This document shows, piece by piece, positions 7,601-8,297 of a stretch of 8,297 bases of DNA (position 1 is the stretch's first letter; every line of letters starts with the position of its first letter). The notes below the pieces were generated by a model, which did no database searches, was not told where the DNA came from, and saw only the letters and a list, made by a program, of their open reading frames with translations. Both the position numbers and the translations under genes were made by a program. The DNA is from an uncultured Lachnospiraceae bacterium (GTDB taxonomy: Bacteria > Bacillota_A > Clostridia > Lachnospirales > Lachnospiraceae). The stretch is taken from assembly GCA_947564305.1 (NCBI GenBank), contig CANOBT010000212.1:1-8297 (forward strand). The letters run 5' to 3'.

Positions 7601-7833
7601 CGGAGCGTTTCTGCAGCCTCCCCCTCATGACCAGGATTCAGTTTTACAAACTGCGATTTAAAAATATCAATGAGAATATTCGTATCCTCATCATAAACCG
7701 TACCGGCAGACTCCTCCGATATTTTCCCATAATATTTATATCCCAACCTCGTCAAATGGACGAGCGCGGGCATCTGAACTCGTGTCGCCTCATTAAATTG
7801 GCTTCGCTTTTTTCCTTTATTATCATCAGCCAT
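4639..7833 (-). CDS. hsdR: Type I restriction endonuclease/translocase subunit HsdR
   Basis: HsdR is the ATP-dependent motor and nuclease that pulls unmethylated DNA through the complex and cuts it at a distance. I start it at ATG 7831-7833 (1064 aa), because CCTCC at 7842-7846 gives GGAGG on the coding strand with 8-nt spacing; an upstream in-frame reading from 7887 has no such signal. Visible parts, numbered from this start, are as follows. The N-terminal HSDR_N PD-(D/E)xK nuclease has Asp134, Glu148 and Lys150 (RPDITLF and FIEVKKP); the 13-residue gap between D and E fits EcoR124-type enzymes. The SF2 motor has Walker A TQGSGKT at 345-351, DEAH at 457-460, LTGTP at 485-489, GFDAP at 662-666 and QAITRVNRP at 684-692. 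A long helical C-terminal region (about 740-1064) should contact the methylase core. All key residues are present, so it is probably active. The EcoR124/type IC resemblance is a tentative assignment. Confidence 0.97.
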   Translation of the reverse strand: MADDNKGKKRSQFNEATRVQMPALVHLTRLGYKYYGKISEESAGTVYDEDTNILIDIFKSQFVKLNPGHEGEAAETLRQIKQELDNDDLGRSFYKRLLRVSPVRLIDFEHFENNTFHCTAEFTCKRDQDNFRPDITLFVNGIPLVFIEVKKPYNKGGMVAESRRMNRERFPNKKFRRFINITQMMIFSNNMEYDVEGGIVPIQGAFYCTAAKQEAPFNCFREENPTNQSVAPYNKDYPYLDIDPAVELRILKEFNNQVLHTAPEYQTNLNIDTPTNRILTSMCSPERLLFILKYGIAYVKMEREVDGKIESTDQKHIMRYQQMFAAMAIEKKLSEGITSGVVWHTQGSGKTALSYYLINSLTDYFSKRNKVAKFYFIVDRLDLLEQATQEFEARGLIVKTANSRNELMGQFRNNQAQEGNSGQQEVTVVNIQRFAEDKARVDLPKYATNLQRVFIIDEAHRGYKPEGSFLANLFDADQNSIKIALTGTPLLREERASWKIFGNYFHTYYYDKSIQDGYTLKIIREDIETKYKEKLSEIYEKLETLVQKKDIKKSDIIEHESYVKELLRYIITDLKQFRMIRGDDTLGGMIICETSEQARKLYTYFDEIQMELNKDASHKSHFKAGLILHDSDDKETRKQIVKDFKKNMTIDVLIVFNMLLTGFDAPRLKRLYFGRKLRDHNLLQAITRVNRPYKDNRYGFVIDFADIKQNFDETNEAYLQELNRFNDPGEVGQENVTDTFMQVIEDKDALISQMKEVRQVLFDYSTDNVEEFSSEIATIEDKEELIKLKKVLISARDCCNIVRALGDEGLKEAFARLEITKLPDMIREVQRHIDNINQKEVFDNDDSTKMLVNEAMQDITFNFSKIGQEEMQLISGGIELQEKWQKTIHAFTQNYDQDDPEFITLREAFMQRFKEHGFVVDTIDEFNEHSKALDEVLKKLNELQQRNKVLMRKYNDDAKFARVHKRIREENARRKTVGKAPIVSDFDESIMEVLLSIKADVDQKVYDRNDILKKDAYFEQTVMTQVKLGMDRLSLKSARDDRVFIQTRIANQYLSQYNATYPAA

Positions 7834-7841
7834 AACGATTG

Positions 7842-7846
7842 CCTCC
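7842..7846 (-). promoter_or_regulatory. Ribosome binding site that decides the hsdR start
   Basis: GGAGG on the minus strand lies 8 nt before ATG 7831-7833. Its last base is the A-complement end of another in-frame ATG (7846-7848), which would be left without a site. The ribosome should therefore choose the 1064-aa form starting MADDNKGKK. Confidence 0.8.
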
Positions 7847-7896
7847 ATTGACCTTCTTTTTACTATAACAGAAGCCCTATCCCACAAAACGGACTA

Positions 7897-8097
7897 CTAT
7901 TCACCTATCGCACTTTTTCCACTATTCACCCAAACATCAATCTCCGAACGTTTGAATTTCCACATTCTCCCAACCTTATGAGCCGGAACTTCATTCTTTG
8001 GATCTTTTATCCAACTACGCAATGTCGTTGGCTTAATTCCAAGATATTTAGCTGCTTCATCCAAATTGATATAGTTGTCTTGGTTAATCATACCCAT
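7897..8097 (-). CDS. Small excisionase/MerR-like helix-turn-helix protein heading the hsd operon
   Basis: This 66-aa protein is nearly all one winged-helix DNA-binding domain of the excisionase/HTH_17 kind. YINLDEAAKYLGIKPTTLRS (9-28) forms the helix-turn-helix. VPAHKVGRMWKFKRSEIDVW (37-56) is the wing, with the typical K-x-G-R-x-W-K-F pattern, and the last helix follows. The start at ATG 8095-8097 is preferred: AAGGA lies about 7 nt upstream, and a longer reading from 8145 would begin inside the promoter -10. The gene comes 63 nt before hsdR with no terminator between, so it should be co-transcribed with hsdRMS. It may regulate the operon, comparable in role to C proteins of type II systems. 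No integrase is in the window, so a recombination directionality role has no support here. The function is inferred from domain and position. Confidence 0.85.
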   Translation of the reverse strand: MGMINQDNYINLDEAAKYLGIKPTTLRSWIKDPKNEVPAHKVGRMWKFKRSEIDVWVNSGKSAIGE

Positions 8098-8143
8098 AAC
8101 ATCTTCCTTTTCGTCAAAAATCAGCTCATTTACACTAAATATC

Positions 8144-8172
8144 ATAATATCACAGAAAACTTGGTTCTACAA
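8144..8172 (-). promoter_or_regulatory. Promoter of the HTH-hsdRMS operon
   Basis: On the minus strand the -35 TTGTAG (8167-8172), 17 nt and the -10 TATTAT (8144-8149) are preceded by TGA (8150-8152), making an extended -10. The expected start near 8137 leaves a leader of about 40 nt before ATG 8097. Because the -10 covers the alternative ATG at 8145, it also rules out the longer form of the small HTH protein. Confidence 0.72.
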
Positions 8173-8179
8173 TCGTCTA

Positions 8180-8218
8180 TTGAGATTTATTAATATCTAG
8201 TAATAGTTTTTTGAGATT
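8180..8218. repeat. Pair of TTGAGATT direct repeats upstream of the hsd promoter
   Basis: TTGAGATT occurs at 8180-8187 and 8211-8218 on the plus strand. The starts are 31 bp apart, about three helical turns, so both lie on the same DNA face, and both are followed by an ATTAATA-type sequence. They sit just upstream of the -35 of the hsd operon. They could be regulator sites, for example for the small HTH protein, but the stretch is AT-rich and chance similarity is possible. Confidence 0.3.
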
Positions 8219-8223
8219 AATAC

Positions 8224-8250
8224 AAAAAAGCTGATGCATTCGCACCAGCT
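8224..8250 (-). terminator. Rho-independent terminator of an unseen upstream gene
   Basis: On the minus strand AGCTGGTGC (8242-8250) pairs with GCATCAGCT (8229-8237) as a 9-bp stem with one G-U pair and a GAAT tetraloop, followed by a run of six T (8224-8229). It ends leftward transcription entering from the right and insulates the hsd operon. The stretch 8251-8297 between it and the window edge shows no gene I can support; a TAG at 8294-8296 could be the upstream gene's stop, but this is a guess. Confidence 0.85.
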
Positions 8251-8297
8251 CCATTGCTCCATGATATTTTTCCAAAGCAGGTATTCATGACTTCTAA

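Noticed and set aside
7834..7887. Longer hsdR reading adding 18 N-terminal residues
   Set aside because: No Shine-Dalgarno precedes it, while GGAGG with 8-nt spacing precedes the ATG at 7833.
8098..8145. Longer start for the small HTH protein at 8145
   Set aside because: No ribosome site, and this ATG falls in the predicted -10 hexamer; the ATG at 8097 has a spaced AAGGA site.
1..8297. CRISPR array, tRNA, rRNA, riboswitch, insertion sequence
   Set aside because: No regularly spaced repeats, cloverleaf, rRNA-like stretch, known aptamer core, transposase or terminal inverted repeats were seen.

Overview
The window is one leftward (minus-strand) accessory block from a low-G+C bacterium, most likely a Firmicute of the Clostridia (a Lachnospiraceae-like genome would fit). 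This rests on AT-rich spacers, AAGGAGG-type Shine-Dalgarno sites, TTGACA/TATATT-style promoters and the protein families present. The organism is an inference; no rRNA or tRNA is present to confirm it.

Right edge to centre: a rho-independent terminator (8224-8250) closes an unseen upstream gene. A promoter with an extended -10 (8144-8172) then starts what looks like one operon: a 66-aa excisionase/MerR-like helix-turn-helix protein, hsdR, hsdM and hsdS. Together these make a complete, apparently intact type I restriction-modification system. HsdR has the PD-(D/E)xK nuclease and all SF2 translocase motifs I looked for. HsdM has the SAM motif and NPPF. HsdS has two target-recognition domains and both conserved spacers. 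hsdM starts 16 nt after hsdR stops, and hsdM and hsdS overlap by 8 nt (ATGAGTAA).

Centre-left: a 339-bp gap follows hsdS. Its hsdS-proximal half holds an open frame with no convincing start that encodes a membrane-helix-like C-terminus, probably a gene remnant. Its other half holds a near-consensus promoter (TTGACA, 17 nt, TATATT) for a second transcription unit: an XRE-family repressor (122 aa) and an ImmA/IrrE-family zinc metalloprotease (259 aa). That pair ends at a strong terminator (161-193).

Left edge: a third leftward unit appears to begin just after that terminator. A partial open frame starts with ATG at position 83 and runs off the window.

The most interesting structure is non-coding. 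An identical 19-bp sequence (TTAGCAAGTTAGCGAACAA on the minus strand) occurs at the predicted transcription start of the XRE-ImmA pair and again just upstream of the edge gene. In both places a CTAAA(A)TTATT element follows it. It looks like the operator of the XRE repressor, which suggests a small regulon (repressor, protease and the neighbouring gene) of the ImmR/ImmA switch type beside the restriction system. The parts are known families. The arrangement and the unidentified edge gene deserve the second look.
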